Shown here piece after piece: positions 1 through 9,302 of a stretch of 32,595 nucleotides of DNA; the first letter of the stretch is position 1; each line of letters begins with the position of its first letter. A model generated the notes under the pieces. It was given only the letters and a program-made list of their open reading frames with translations, did not search any database and was not told where the DNA came from. The DNA is from Bacilli bacterium (GTDB lineage Bacteria > Bacillota_I > Bacilli_A > RF39 > UBA660), in contig CAAHEL010000021.1 in assembly GCA_900772445.1 (NCBI GenBank), positions 1-32,595 of the forward strand, in the 5' to 3' direction. The position numbers were made by a program, and so were the translations under genes.

Positions 1-2053
1 ACCAACCGGAGCATTAGATTCAAAAACAAGCATTCAAATAATGGAAATACTAAAAAAAATATCTAAAAATAAATTAATAATAATGGTAACACATAATCCA
101 GAACTTGCTGAAAAATATTCTTCAAGAATTATTAAATTATTAGATGGTAACATAATATCAGATTCTAATCCGTATAAACATAAAGAACAAGAAGAACAAG
201 AATTTGTAACTAAAGGTAAAAAATCAATGTCATTACTAACTGCCTTATCATTAAGTTTAAATAATTTAATGACAAAGAAAGGAAGAACTTTCCTAACTGC
301 TTTCGCAGGTTCAATAGGAATAATAGGAATAGCATTAATCTTATCATTGTCTTCTGGAGTTCAAAACTATATAGATTCCATCGAAGAAGACACACTTAGT
401 ACCTATCCAATATCAATATACGAACAAACTGTAGATATGTCTAGTTTAATGATATCAATGATGGGAATGAATGAAAAAAAAGACCACGACTTTGATAAAA
501 TATATTCTAATAACATTATGAATAATATCATTGAAACAATGTCAAATCAAATTCAAAAAAATGACTTACACGAATTTAAAAATTACCTAGAAAAATCTAA
601 TATAACTAACTATACTAACGATATAAAATATGGATATAATATAACATTAAATATCTATAATAGTGATTATAGCAATGGTATAATAAAATCATATCCAAAC
701 GAAATATTTGATAATATTGGTATAAGCGAAATGATGGGTAAAAATACAATGGGAGTAGATAGCAGTACCACAACACAAACCGAAGTATTCGAACAACTAA
801 TAGATAATGAAAAATTACTAAAAGACCAATATACCTTACTATCAGGTACTTATCCAAAAGAATATAATGAAGTAGTATTAATTGTTGATGAAAATAACGA
901 AATTAGTGATTACACATTATATTCACTTGGTGTATTAGATACTAAACCATTAAAAGAAACATTACAAAAAATATTATCAGGTCAAGAATCAGAATTTACT
1001 TCCATTGATACAAACTATAATTATAACGAATTATTAGATATAAAATTCAAATTAGTTTTATCAACAGATTATTATCAAAAAAATGGTAACATCTATATAG
1101 ATAAATCAACTGATGAAGACTATGTAAAAAACTTAATAGATAATGGAGTAGAATTAAAAATAACAGGAATAATTAAACCAAACGAAGAAAGAATATCTTC
1201 AAGTAATTATGGTAGAGTAGGATATACTAAAAAATTATTAGATTATGCCATAAATAAAACCTTGGAAACAGATATTGCTAAAGAACAATTGGCAAATAAA
1301 GATATCAATATTTTAACAGGTTTAGAATTTAATAATGATTTTGATATCAATAACTTAACACCAGAACAAAAATATTACCTACAAACATTATCTCAAGAAC
1401 AACTATTAAGTTTAATATCAAGTATGGAAAATAATAACTATGATTCAGTAATTAAAACACTAGGCATAGTAGATAAAGAATATCCAAGTAGCATAAATAT
1501 CTATCCAAAAGATTTCGATTCCAAAGAACAAATAGAAACCCTAATCGAAAACTATAACAAAGAAAAAACAGACAATAATGAATTAGATAAAGTAATTAAC
1601 TACACAGATATCGTTGGATTAATGATGAGTTCTGTAACATCAGTAGTTAACGTTATCAGTTATGTCTTAATAGCATTCGTTGCTGTCTCTCTAGTAGTAT
1701 CTTCGATAATGATAGGAATAATAACTTATATAAGTGTCCTAGAAAGAACCAAAGAAATAGGAATATTAAGAGCAATCGGAGCAAGTAAAAAAGACGTATC
1801 TAGAGTATTTAATGCCGAAACAATGATAATTGGATTAACTTCCGGAGTTTTAGGAATACTAGTAACATTAATATTAAATATCTTTATAAATATTATAATC
1901 AAACACCTAGTAGGCATAAACGTTGCATCACTTCCATTACTTGGAGCAATTATTCTAGTAGTAATAAGCGTTTGCTTAACCCTAATCGCTGGATTAATAC
2001 CAAGTAAAGTAGCAAGCAAAAAAGACCCAGTCGAAGCCTTAAGAACTGAATAA
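1..2053 (+). CDS. ABC transporter, fused ATPase and FtsX-type permease (5' partial)
   Basis: The reading frame is open from base 2, so the first in-frame ATG at 41 is internal and the true start lies outside the window. The first visible residues, PTGALDSKTS, are the D-loop region just after the Walker B motif of an ABC ATPase, and VTHNPELAEKYSSRII supplies the switch-histidine segment. After a linker the protein becomes an FtsX/MacB-type permease: a first membrane helix near AGSIGIIGIALIL, a large extracytoplasmic domain of about 400 residues, then three helices with the typical LERTKEIGILRAIGAS loop and the ending KKDPVEALRTE. About 683 residues are visible. Such fusions usually act as mechanotransmission pumps or as lipoprotein or peptide exporters; the substrate cannot be told. 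A strong terminator follows at once. The family call is secure. Confidence 0.93.
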   Translation, partial: PTGALDSKTSIQIMEILKKISKNKLIIMVTHNPELAEKYSSRIIKLLDGNIISDSNPYKHKEQEEQEFVTKGKKSMSLLTALSLSLNNLMTKKGRTFLTAFAGSIGIIGIALILSLSSGVQNYIDSIEEDTLSTYPISIYEQTVDMSSLMISMMGMNEKKDHDFDKIYSNNIMNNIIETMSNQIQKNDLHEFKNYLEKSNITNYTNDIKYGYNITLNIYNSDYSNGIIKSYPNEIFDNIGISEMMGKNTMGVDSSTTTQTEVFEQLIDNEKLLKDQYTLLSGTYPKEYNEVVLIVDENNEISDYTLYSLGVLDTKPLKETLQKILSGQESEFTSIDTNYNYNELLDIKFKLVLSTDYYQKNGNIYIDKSTDEDYVKNLIDNGVELKITGIIKPNEERISSSNYGRVGYTKKLLDYAINKTLETDIAKEQLANKDINILTGLEFNNDFDINNLTPEQKYYLQTLSQEQLLSLISSMENNNYDSVIKTLGIVDKEYPSSINIYPKDFDSKEQIETLIENYNKEKTDNNELDKVINYTDIVGLMMSSVTSVVNVISYVLIAFVAVSLVVSSIMIGIITYISVLERTKEIGILRAIGASKKDVSRVFNAETMIIGLTSGVLGILVTLILNIFINIIIKHLVGINVASLPLLGAIILVVISVCLTLIAGLIPSKVASKKDPVEALRTE

Positions 2054-2081
2054 AAAAGTAACTTTATAGTTATTTTTTTTT
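2052..2081 (+). terminator. Intrinsic terminator after the ABC transporter gene
   Basis: A stem of at least ten pairs with one G-U pair (AAAAGTAACT against AGTTATTTTT, loop TTAT) runs directly into nine T residues. It overlaps the stop codon. Confidence 0.85.
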
Positions 2082-2102
2082 AATACTAACATATTCTTAA
2101 TT

Positions 2103-2903
2103 ATGAAAACAATAACTCTATTTATCAAAGGAATAATAATTGGTATAGGTAAAATAATTCCTGGTGTAAGTGGTGCAGTCCTAGCAATAATATTAAAAGT
2201 CTATGACGAAGGACTAAATAGTATCATTAACTTTTTTAAAAATCCTAAACAAAATATCTTATTTCTAACCAAAATAGGTCTAGGAATACTTGTAGGAATA
2301 ATATTATTTAGTAACATAATTAATTATACCTTAACTAATTATTATGTAATAACTATGCTATTTTTTATCGGATTAATAATCGGAGGAATACCAAGTATCT
2401 TAAAAGAAGTAGATAAAAAAGACTATATCTATTCCTTAATTACTATCATATTGTTTACCATAATATCAATAACTAACATAAATAATAACTATCTAATAAC
2501 AAATACCTATAAAGATTACCTAGTATTCTTTCTTGGAGGAATAACCGAAGCATTAGGAACGGTAATACCAGGATTATCTTCGACTGCCTTATTATTAATA
2601 CTAGGAATATATAACACCCTAATAACAAAAATAAGTAATATTTCTAAACTAATAATAGACTTAAAAATACTATTACCATTTACTATAGGATTAATACTTG
2701 GACTAATACTTATCTCTAAATTAATAATATATCTATTAAATAAACATAAAAAAAAGACCTATAGTATAATTATAGGACTATTAATATCAAGTATCATAAC
2801 ATTAATAATAAAAACATTTATAATAACTCCTTCCTTAATAGAATTACTAATTGGATTATTATTAATGATAATAGGAATAATTATCTCTAATATACTAGGA
2901 TAA
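2103..2903 (+). CDS. DUF368 membrane protein, likely undecaprenyl-phosphate translocase (PopT-like)
   Basis: The 266-residue, very hydrophobic protein has the two-fold repeat typical of DUF368. GIGKIIPGVSG followed by LKVYDE lies near the N terminus, and GTVIPGLSS followed by LGIYNT lies in the middle. Members of this family (PopT in Staphylococcus aureus and Vibrio cholerae) return undecaprenyl phosphate across the membrane for reuse in cell-wall synthesis, which is established for the family and inferred here. No good Shine-Dalgarno sequence precedes the ATG, only 21 bases separate it from the upstream terminator, and I see no clear promoter. Read-through or a nearly leaderless message is possible. 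It ends base to base against the convergent gene on the other strand. Confidence 0.88.
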   Translation: MKTITLFIKGIIIGIGKIIPGVSGAVLAIILKVYDEGLNSIINFFKNPKQNILFLTKIGLGILVGIILFSNIINYTLTNYYVITMLFFIGLIIGGIPSILKEVDKKDYIYSLITIILFTIISITNINNNYLITNTYKDYLVFFLGGITEALGTVIPGLSSTALLLILGIYNTLITKISNISKLIIDLKILLPFTIGLILGLILISKLIIYLLNKHKKKTYSIIIGLLISSIITLIIKTFIITPSLIELLIGLLLMIIGIIISNILG

Positions 2904-3554
2904 TTATTTTTTAACTTTCTTAAAAAATTCAATTTTAGGAAATGCATTAAATACTCTCTTATGAAAATATTTACCCTTAAGTTTAGAATTAATTAAATTT
3001 CTAATTTCCGTTGTAGCATCAACATCAAAACTATTAATCTTATCTCTAATATTAAATGTTATAACAAATGATATAACAGAGTCAGTAACAAATATAACTA
3101 AACAAATAATACTAATAATAATTAATAAAGTATGATTTATCTTTTCTAATCCTCCCATAATTACAGGATTAATAAAATAAACAAGCAATATACTAAGAAT
3201 ACCAAATAATATACTATTTAATAAACAAACCCTACCATTAATATTAAATTTATAATTTGAATAATCCCACCATCTAGCATTAAATAACTTTTCCATTATA
3301 AAACTAACAGCATATTCCATAATACTACATACTACAATAGCAAGTAAAAACACTGTCAAAGGATTATCCTTATATTGTGTTAAATATAAAACCATAATAA
3401 CGGCACTAAAACCATAAATAGGAATATAAGGACCAATTAAAAATCCACGATTAACTAATTTCTTATCTCCAATATAAACATAAGTTACTTCGACAATAAA
3501 TCCAATAACTGCATATACAAAAAATAATAAAAAGTAAAATAAAAAATTATACAT
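2904..3554 (-). CDS. CmpB-type putative ABC transporter permease (PF06541 family)
   Basis: This 216-residue protein has about five membrane helices and the conserved family signatures NRGFLIGPYIPIYGFSA near residues 36-52 and WWDYS, FNINGRVCLLNSILFGIL near residues 95-122. The family is annotated as a putative ABC-transporter permease, but its function is not established. A GGTGAT Shine-Dalgarno sits just before the chosen ATG on the minus strand. It is transcribed divergently from thyA, with about 120 bp between them, and convergently with the DUF368 gene with no gap, so any terminator must lie inside the neighbouring gene. Confidence 0.85.
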   Translation of the reverse strand: MYNFLFYFLLFFVYAVIGFIVEVTYVYIGDKKLVNRGFLIGPYIPIYGFSAVIMVLYLTQYKDNPLTVFLLAIVVCSIMEYAVSFIMEKLFNARWWDYSNYKFNINGRVCLLNSILFGILSILLVYFINPVIMGGLEKINHTLLIIISIICLVIFVTDSVISFVITFNIRDKINSFDVDATTEIRNLINSKLKGKYFHKRVFNAFPKIEFFKKVKK

Positions 3555-3569
3555 ATCATCACCAAGAAA

Positions 3570-3597
3570 ATTATATCATATTTAACATTCATACACA
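3570..3597 (-). promoter_or_regulatory. Promoter for the CmpB-type gene
   Basis: Read on the minus strand there is TTGTGT, a 16-base spacer, then TATAAT preceded by TGA, an extended -10. It lies about 16-43 bases before the start codon. Confidence 0.55.
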
Positions 3598-3600
3598 ATA

Positions 3601-3623
3601 ATTATGTCAAAATTATGTCAAAT
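3601..3623. repeat. Tandem 11-bp repeat ATTATGTCAAA in a divergent promoter region
   Basis: Two perfect head-to-tail copies of ATTATGTCAAA (3601-3611, 3612-3622) lie upstream of thyA. Read on the other strand each contains TTGACA. The 11-base spacing puts them on the same face of the helix. The same TGTCAAAT word occurs twice upstream of asnB, 20 bases apart. Confidence 0.6.
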
Positions 3624-3645
3624 AATAGAGAAAAAAATTATATTA

Positions 3646-3654
3646 TGCTATACT
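3646..3654 (+). promoter_or_regulatory. Extended -10 promoter of the thyA operon
   Basis: TGCTATACT is an extended -10 element 19 bases before the thyA start codon. The -35 region is poor, as expected for extended -10 promoters. The Shine-Dalgarno AAGGAGG follows directly. Confidence 0.65.
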
Positions 3655-3673
3655 TAATTTAAGGAGGATAGAA

Positions 3674-4528
3674 ATGACAAAAGGAGACCAATATACAAAA
3701 GAAACATTCGAAAGAATATTAAACGAAGGGTGTTGGGATAAAAATCCAAGACCACATTATAAAGATGGAACACCAGCACATACAATAAGTGTAAATCATA
3801 TTTTTCACACTTACGATTTAACAAAAGGAGAAACACCACTTATAACATTAAGACCAATTGCTATTAAAAGTGCTATTGGAGAAATACTTTGGATTTATCA
3901 AGATGCATCAAATAATCTAGATTTATTAAGAGATAAATATGGCATTACTTGGTGGGATGAATGGGATATCGGAGATAGAACTATCGGTTCAGCATACGGA
4001 GAAACAATAAGAGAATATGACTTAACAAACAAAATACTTCTAGAAGGAATAAAAAATAATCCAGATGGACGAAGACATATCTTAAGTTTATGGCAATATT
4101 CCCAATTTGAAAAACCACACGGATTACCACCTTGTGCCTTTGAAACACATTGGAACGTAAGACACGGTAACGATGGAATAGACTATCTAGATATGAAACT
4201 AATACAAAGGTCAAGTGATTTTGGTACTGCTGGATGCATTAACCAAGTACAATATCTAGTATTATTATTAATGGTTGCTAGACATCACGGTTACACACCT
4301 GGAAGATTTACTTGGGACGCTACTAACGTTCAAATATATGATAGACATATCGAAAATGCTAAAGAAATGTTAAGAAGAGAACCAATTGACTGTAACCCAG
4401 AAATAATCTTAAATCCAGAAAAAACAAACTTTTATGATTTCACACCAGACGATATCGAAATAAAAGGATATCCAAGAAAATTAATCAAAGAAAAAAATCC
4501 CCAATTACCTTGGGAAATAGCAATTTAG
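3674..4528 (+). CDS. thyA: Thymidylate synthase
   Basis: Converts dUMP to dTMP using methylene-tetrahydrofolate. The 284-residue protein has the nucleophile Cys154 in LPPCAFETHW, the arginine pair in DGRRHILSLW near residue 133, QRSSD near 178-182, the folate-site Asn190 and the C-terminal PWEIAI. It looks most like the ThyA type of Bacillus subtilis. Two spots differ from the classic enzyme: the usual GxPFN reads GCIN, and the dUMP-binding HxY motif reads VQIYDRH, with Gln where His is normal. A textbook AAGGAGG precedes the ATG. It is the first gene of an operon with folA and tmk. Confidence 0.95.
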   Translation: MTKGDQYTKETFERILNEGCWDKNPRPHYKDGTPAHTISVNHIFHTYDLTKGETPLITLRPIAIKSAIGEILWIYQDASNNLDLLRDKYGITWWDEWDIGDRTIGSAYGETIREYDLTNKILLEGIKNNPDGRRHILSLWQYSQFEKPHGLPPCAFETHWNVRHGNDGIDYLDMKLIQRSSDFGTAGCINQVQYLVLLLMVARHHGYTPGRFTWDATNVQIYDRHIENAKEMLRREPIDCNPEIILNPEKTNFYDFTPDDIEIKGYPRKLIKEKNPQLPWEIAI

Positions 4529-4536
4529 GTGAAAAT

Positions 4537-5043
4537 ATGGATATAAAAATAATCGCCGCAATCGGTCAAAATAACGAACTAGGAAAAAATAACAAATTAC
4601 TTTGGAGATTACCAAAAGATATGAAATTCTTCAAAGAAATGACTATGGGTAAATATGTTGTTATGGGAAGAAAAACCTTTGAATCATTACCCAAAAGCTT
4701 ACCAGGAAGAACAATGATAGTTATAAGTTCTCAAAATCTAGAAAAATATAGTGATGTAATTAGTTCCAAAAGTGTTTTTGATGTCGTTGGAACATTTTCA
4801 AAAGAAGGTAACAATATTGAAGATACAGAACTATTTGTAATTGGGGGAGCAAGTATTTATAAACAATTTATGCCATTTACTGATACTATGTATCTAACCG
4901 AAGTTAATGCAACAGATAAAAATGCTGATGCTTACTTTCCAACATTTAATAAAGATGAATGGTATATCCAAGAACTAGAAAGCGGAATAGATAATAATAT
5001 TGAATACGTAAGAAATAAATATGTCAGAAAGAAAGTGAAATAA
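4537..5043 (+). CDS. folA: Dihydrofolate reductase
   Basis: Reduces the dihydrofolate that thymidylate synthase releases, so it is the natural partner of the preceding gene. The protein is 168 residues long when started at the ATG at 4537, which has AGGTGA five bases before it and lies eight bases after the thyA stop. An upstream in-frame TTG at 4510 overlaps thyA and has no ribosome site. Visible family features are IAAIGQNNELGKNN, Trp23 in LLWRLPKDM, the substrate-binding Asp28, VVMGRKTFESLP and VIGGASIYKQFMP. Confidence 0.95.
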   Translation: MDIKIIAAIGQNNELGKNNKLLWRLPKDMKFFKEMTMGKYVVMGRKTFESLPKSLPGRTMIVISSQNLEKYSDVISSKSVFDVVGTFSKEGNNIEDTELFVIGGASIYKQFMPFTDTMYLTEVNATDKNADAYFPTFNKDEWYIQELESGIDNNIEYVRNKYVRKKVK

Positions 5044-5738
5044 TGATAGGAAAATTAATAGTTGTCGAAGGAACAGACTGTTCTGGAAAAGAAACACAAA
5101 CAAGAAAATTAATTGAAAGATTAAATAACGAAAATATTCCTACCCAAAGATTATCATATCCAATGTATGATACCCCAACAGGAAGAATAATTGGTGCTTG
5201 CTATTTAGGAAAAGACTATCTATGCCAAGAATATTTTAAAGAAAATAAACCTTGGTTTGAAGATGCTTCAAAAGTTGACCCATATACAGCATCACTTTAT
5301 TATGCTGCCGATAGAAAATATAATAATTATTTAATCGAAGAATTACTAAACAAAGGAACTAATGTCATATTAGATAGATATGTTGATTCTAATCTAGCAC
5401 ATCAAGGAGGAAAATATACTAACGAAGAAGAACAATTAAAATTCTTTAATGATATTGAATATTTAGAATATAACATCAATAAAATAAAAAAACCAGATAT
5501 GACCTTATTCCTATATATGCCTTACGATTATGCTCTAGAATTAAAAAAACACCGTAACGAATTACCTGATGCTCACGAAAAATCTAAAGAACACTTACTT
5601 AATGCCGAAAAAACATATCTTCGCCTAGCACAATTACATAATTATAATACTATTAATTGTGTCAAAGATAATACTATAAGAAGTGTTGAAGATATCAACG
5701 AAGAAGTATATCAAAAAGTAAAAAAATTAATCAAATAA
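5043..5738 (+). CDS. tmk: Thymidylate kinase
   Basis: Phosphorylates dTMP to dTDP, completing the dTTP branch begun by thyA. The P-loop is EGTDCSGKETQT (residues 9-20, Lys16), and the catalytic DRY is at residues 111-113. The GTDCSGKETQ loop and the length (231 residues, slightly long) resemble a less common Bacillota subtype rather than the E. coli form. The start codon overlaps the folA stop as TAATG, so translation is probably coupled. Confidence 0.92.
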   Translation: MIGKLIVVEGTDCSGKETQTRKLIERLNNENIPTQRLSYPMYDTPTGRIIGACYLGKDYLCQEYFKENKPWFEDASKVDPYTASLYYAADRKYNNYLIEELLNKGTNVILDRYVDSNLAHQGGKYTNEEEQLKFFNDIEYLEYNINKIKKPDMTLFLYMPYDYALELKKHRNELPDAHEKSKEHLLNAEKTYLRLAQLHNYNTINCVKDNTIRSVEDINEEVYQKVKKLIK

Positions 5739-5768
5739 CTAGTAGTCTTTTAATAATAAAGGAGATTT

Positions 5769-7364
5769 ATGAATAAAATAGAAATAAAAAGAATAATTAT
5801 AACAGTATTATTTGCCGTAGTATTATTTTACTTCTGGTTACCTGCAATTAATCTAACAAGTCCGGAATTTTATATTTACATATTATTTATCATATCTTGC
5901 TATCTAGTAACAAGTGTATATTCACTTAAAGAACCACAAATAATTTTTAAAAAAGCAAGAAAACTACCTAAAAAAATAACATACCTTTCAGTATCATTTA
6001 TATCTATAATAACCCTAATAATTTTAGTTAACCTAGTATGTAGTCCAATATTTAATTCCTCATCTTGGTCTAAAAGAATAACCGTATCCGAAGACACTAG
6101 TTTTACTGACGATATCAAAGAAGTAGACTTTAATCAAGTACCACTTTTAGATAAATCATCATCACAAAAACTAGGAGATAGAGTAATGGGACAAATGAGT
6201 GAATTAGTAAGTCAATTCTATGTATCTGACTTATATACCCAAATAAACTATAATAACGAAATAGTAAGAGTAACCCCACTAGAATACAATGGTTTAATTA
6301 AATGGTTAAATAACTATAAAAAAGGTACCAAAGGTTATATCAAAGTAAATTCCGTAACAGGTTCATCAGAATTAGTAAAATTAGATAAAGGAATGAAATA
6401 TATGCCAAGTGCCTATCTATTCAAAAACCTAAAAAGAACCTTAAGACTAAAATACCCAACAACAATATTTGATAGCATTAGTTTTGAAATAGATAACGAA
6501 GGTAATCCATATTGGGTAGTACCTACCGTAAAATATACAGGAATAGGTATCAAAAAAGAAATAACTGGAGTAATACTATTAAACCCAATTAATGGTAAAA
6601 CAATAAAATATCAAGTAAAAGATATCCCAAAATGGATAGACCAAGTATATTCTGCTAATCTAATAATCGAACAAATTGATGACTGGGGATTATATAAAAA
6701 TGGATTTTTAAATTCCTTATTCTCACAAAATGGTGTCGTTCAAACAACCGAAGGATATAATTATATAATCAAAGATGATGACGTGTATATGTATACAGGA
6801 ATAACTTCCGTATCATCAGATGAATCTAATATTGGATTTATCCTAACAAACTTAAGAACCAAAGAAACAAACTTTTACCAAGTACCAGGTGCCGAAGAAT
6901 ACTCAGCAATGGCATCTGCCGAAGGACAAGTTCAACAAATGAAATATACCGCTTCATTCCCATTACTAATTAACCTAAACGGTAATCCAACATACCTAAT
7001 TAGTCTCAAAGATAATGCCGGATTAGTAAAAATGTATGCTTTTGTTGATGTTCAAGATTATCAAAAAGTAATAGCAACCGATAGTAGTTTAGGTATTGAT
7101 AGTGCAGTAGCAAACTATCTAAATAACGCTAATATTACTCATTCATCAAATGAAATACAAACCAAACAAATAACTATCCAAACAATAACTAACGTAGTAA
7201 TAGAAAATAATACCTATTATTACATAATAGATACAGATAATAACAAATACAAAGTATCAGTAAAAACAAACAGTAACTTATTACCATTCCTAAAACCAAC
7301 TAACCAAGTAGAAATAAGTTACCTAAAACAACAAGAAGTTACAGAAATAATAAATATAAAATAA
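5769..7364 (+). CDS. Conserved membrane protein with large extracytoplasmic domain, function unknown
   Basis: This 531-residue protein has three predicted membrane helices (about 9-27, 34-52 and 72-94), a positive loop between the second and third, and then a long soluble domain of about 430 residues that should face outside. The domain contains conserved-looking stretches such as WGYVN-like DDWGLYKNGFLNSLFSQNG, GFILTNLRTKETNFY and GAEEYSAMASAEGQVQ, which I recall from unnamed conserved proteins of Clostridia. I cannot assign a function. PepSY-like folding of the domain is a guess. It has a strong ribosome site (AAAGGAG) and lies 30 bases after tmk without a terminator between, so it is probably the last gene of the thyA operon. 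Confidence 0.75.
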   Translation: MNKIEIKRIIITVLFAVVLFYFWLPAINLTSPEFYIYILFIISCYLVTSVYSLKEPQIIFKKARKLPKKITYLSVSFISIITLIILVNLVCSPIFNSSSWSKRITVSEDTSFTDDIKEVDFNQVPLLDKSSSQKLGDRVMGQMSELVSQFYVSDLYTQINYNNEIVRVTPLEYNGLIKWLNNYKKGTKGYIKVNSVTGSSELVKLDKGMKYMPSAYLFKNLKRTLRLKYPTTIFDSISFEIDNEGNPYWVVPTVKYTGIGIKKEITGVILLNPINGKTIKYQVKDIPKWIDQVYSANLIIEQIDDWGLYKNGFLNSLFSQNGVVQTTEGYNYIIKDDDVYMYTGITSVSSDESNIGFILTNLRTKETNFYQVPGAEEYSAMASAEGQVQQMKYTASFPLLINLNGNPTYLISLKDNAGLVKMYAFVDVQDYQKVIATDSSLGIDSAVANYLNNANITHSSNEIQTKQITIQTITNVVIENNTYYYIIDTDNNKYKVSVKTNSNLLPFLKPTNQVEISYLKQQEVTEIINIK

Positions 7365-7390
7365 ATTACTATTAATTTAGTAGTTTTTTT
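7363..7390 (+). terminator. Intrinsic terminator of the thyA operon
   Basis: Eight-pair stem AATTACTA/TAGTAGTT with one G-U, loop TTAATT, followed by a T run. Confidence 0.8.
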
Positions 7391-7423
7391 CTTGTCAAAT
7401 ATCAATTAATTATGTCAAATATA

Positions 7424-7452
7424 TTTAAAATTACTCTTATTTTTGTTATACT
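7424..7452 (+). promoter_or_regulatory. Extended -10 promoter of asnB
   Basis: TGTTATACT (7444-7452) with a poor -35 (TTTAAA) 17 bases upstream. Two TGTCAAAT words at 7393 and 7413 lie just before it, matching the repeats upstream of thyA. Confidence 0.65.
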
Positions 7453-7473
7453 AAATACAAGGAAGGTAATACA

Positions 7474-9294
7474 ATGTGTGGAATAACAGGATTTATAGAT
7501 AAAAAAATAACTAACAAAAACAAAGTAATCAAAGATATGGCAGATATAATAAAACATCGCGGTCCAGATTCCGAAGGTTATTACATAGATACAGATATAG
7601 CAATAGGATTTCGTAGATTATCCATAATTGATTTAGAAAATGGTAACGAACCAATATATAACGAAGATAAAACAAAACTAATAACATTTAATGGAGAAAT
7701 ATATAATTATAAATATCTAAAAGAAGACCTAATAGAAAAAGGTCATATTTTTACTACCAACACCGATACCGAAGTAATACTTCACGGTTACGAAGAATAT
7801 AAAGAAGATATCTTACCAATGTTAAGAGGAATGTTTTCATTTATTATCTATGACATTAAGAAAAAAGAACTATTCGGAGCAAGAGACTTTTATGGAATAA
7901 AACCATTTTATTATTATCACAAAGGAAAAGCCTTTATGTTCTCTTCAGAAATAAAATCATTCCTAGCAAACCCTAACTTTGAAAAAGAATTAAATAAAGA
8001 TATGTTAGAAAAATACTTATCTTTTCAATATAGCGTTACCGAAGAAACATTCTTTAAACACGTCTATAAATTACCACAAGGACACTATTTCAAATATAAA
8101 AATGATACCATAACCATAAAAAAATATTATGAACTAGAATTAGAAAATAATAATAATTCTCTAGAATCCAATAAAACAAAATTAAATGACTTAATTAACG
8201 ATTCCATAAAAGTACATAAAATAAGTGATGTACCAGTAGGGTCATTCTTATCTAGTGGAGTAGATTCCTCATTAATTACCAAATTATCTGGAGTAAATAA
8301 ATCCTTTACCGTAGGTTTTGAAAATAAAAAATATAGCGAACTAGATAACGCTAAAAAACTAGCAAACAAATTACAAATAGAAAACATAAACAAAAAAATA
8401 ACCAAAAAAGAATTCTTTGACATATTCCCATTAGTAGAATATTATATGGACGAACCCCTAGCAGACCCATCCGCAGTAGCATTGTATTTTCTTTGTAACA
8501 TTGCCAGTGAATCCGTAAAAGTAATATTATCTGGTGAAGGCGCAGATGAAATATTCGGAGGATATAATATCTATCACGAACCTTATTCCTTAAGTTGGTA
8601 TAACTATATACCATACCCCATAAGAAAAACAATTGGATTACTAGCATATCCCTTAAAAGATAAAAGAGGATTTAATTTTCTAGTAAGAAGAAGTAAAAAT
8701 ATCGAAGAATCTTATATTGGTAATGCCTTTATCTTTGATACCAACGAAATAAAAAAAATACTAGCATATCCCCCTAGTAATAAAACCTACAAAGATATAA
8801 CCAAACCATACTATAACAAAATAAAAAAATATGATAAAGTAAGTAAAATGCAATATATCGATTTAAACTTATGGTTACCAAATGACATACTCTTAAAAGC
8901 AGATAAAATGTCTATGGCAAACTCTATTGAATTAAGAGTTCCATATCTAGATAGAATTATAGTAGATTATGCCAAAACCATACCAACAAAATATAAAATA
9001 AAAAATAACCAAACCAAATACCTATTTAGACAAGTAGCAAACGAATACCTAGATAAAGAAATAGCAAACAAAAAGAAATTAGGTTTTCCTATTCCCGTTA
9101 GAGAATGGATAAAAGATAATGATATCTATAACAAAATAAAAGACACATTTAAACAAGGACAAGAGTTCTTTAATACCCAAGAAATAATCAAATTACTAGA
9201 AGAACATATCGAAGGAAAAAAAGATAACAGTAGAAAAATATGGACTATCTATTCATTTCTAATTTGGTATAAAGAATATTTCATAATTAGATAA
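7474..9294 (+). CDS. asnB: Asparagine synthetase (glutamine-hydrolysing)
   Basis: Makes asparagine from aspartate, ATP and glutamine. The 606-residue protein starts MCGITGF, so Cys2 is the N-terminal glutaminase nucleophile after Met removal. HRGPDSEG and FNGEIYN mark the glutaminase domain. The synthetase domain carries the PP-loop SSGVDSS at residues 260-266 and SGEGADEIFGGY. The length is normal for the family. AAGGAAGG precedes the ATG. It appears monocistronic: it has its own promoter, and the next operon has another. No terminator is obvious after it. Confidence 0.95.
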   Translation: MCGITGFIDKKITNKNKVIKDMADIIKHRGPDSEGYYIDTDIAIGFRRLSIIDLENGNEPIYNEDKTKLITFNGEIYNYKYLKEDLIEKGHIFTTNTDTEVILHGYEEYKEDILPMLRGMFSFIIYDIKKKELFGARDFYGIKPFYYYHKGKAFMFSSEIKSFLANPNFEKELNKDMLEKYLSFQYSVTEETFFKHVYKLPQGHYFKYKNDTITIKKYYELELENNNNSLESNKTKLNDLINDSIKVHKISDVPVGSFLSSGVDSSLITKLSGVNKSFTVGFENKKYSELDNAKKLANKLQIENINKKITKKEFFDIFPLVEYYMDEPLADPSAVALYFLCNIASESVKVILSGEGADEIFGGYNIYHEPYSLSWYNYIPYPIRKTIGLLAYPLKDKRGFNFLVRRSKNIEESYIGNAFIFDTNEIKKILAYPPSNKTYKDITKPYYNKIKKYDKVSKMQYIDLNLWLPNDILLKADKMSMANSIELRVPYLDRIIVDYAKTIPTKYKIKNNQTKYLFRQVANEYLDKEIANKKKLGFPIPVREWIKDNDIYNKIKDTFKQGQEFFNTQEIIKLLEEHIEGKKDNSRKIWTIYSFLIWYKEYFIIR

Positions 9295-9302
9295 CAAAAC
9301 TC

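Noticed and set aside
1726..2019. Minus-strand open frame of 97 codons inside the FtsX permease region
   Set aside because: It is a mirror of a clear conserved coding region, has no ribosome site and its product resembles nothing.
41..2053. A complete gene starting at the ATG at 41
   Set aside because: The frame is open to the left edge and its upstream codons encode the ABC D-loop, so 41 is an internal methionine.
5061..5070. TGTCGAA inside tmk and again in the M23 signal-peptide region as 0A boxes
   Set aside because: Both are within coding sequence (Val-Glu codons) away from any promoter, so chance is the simplest reading.
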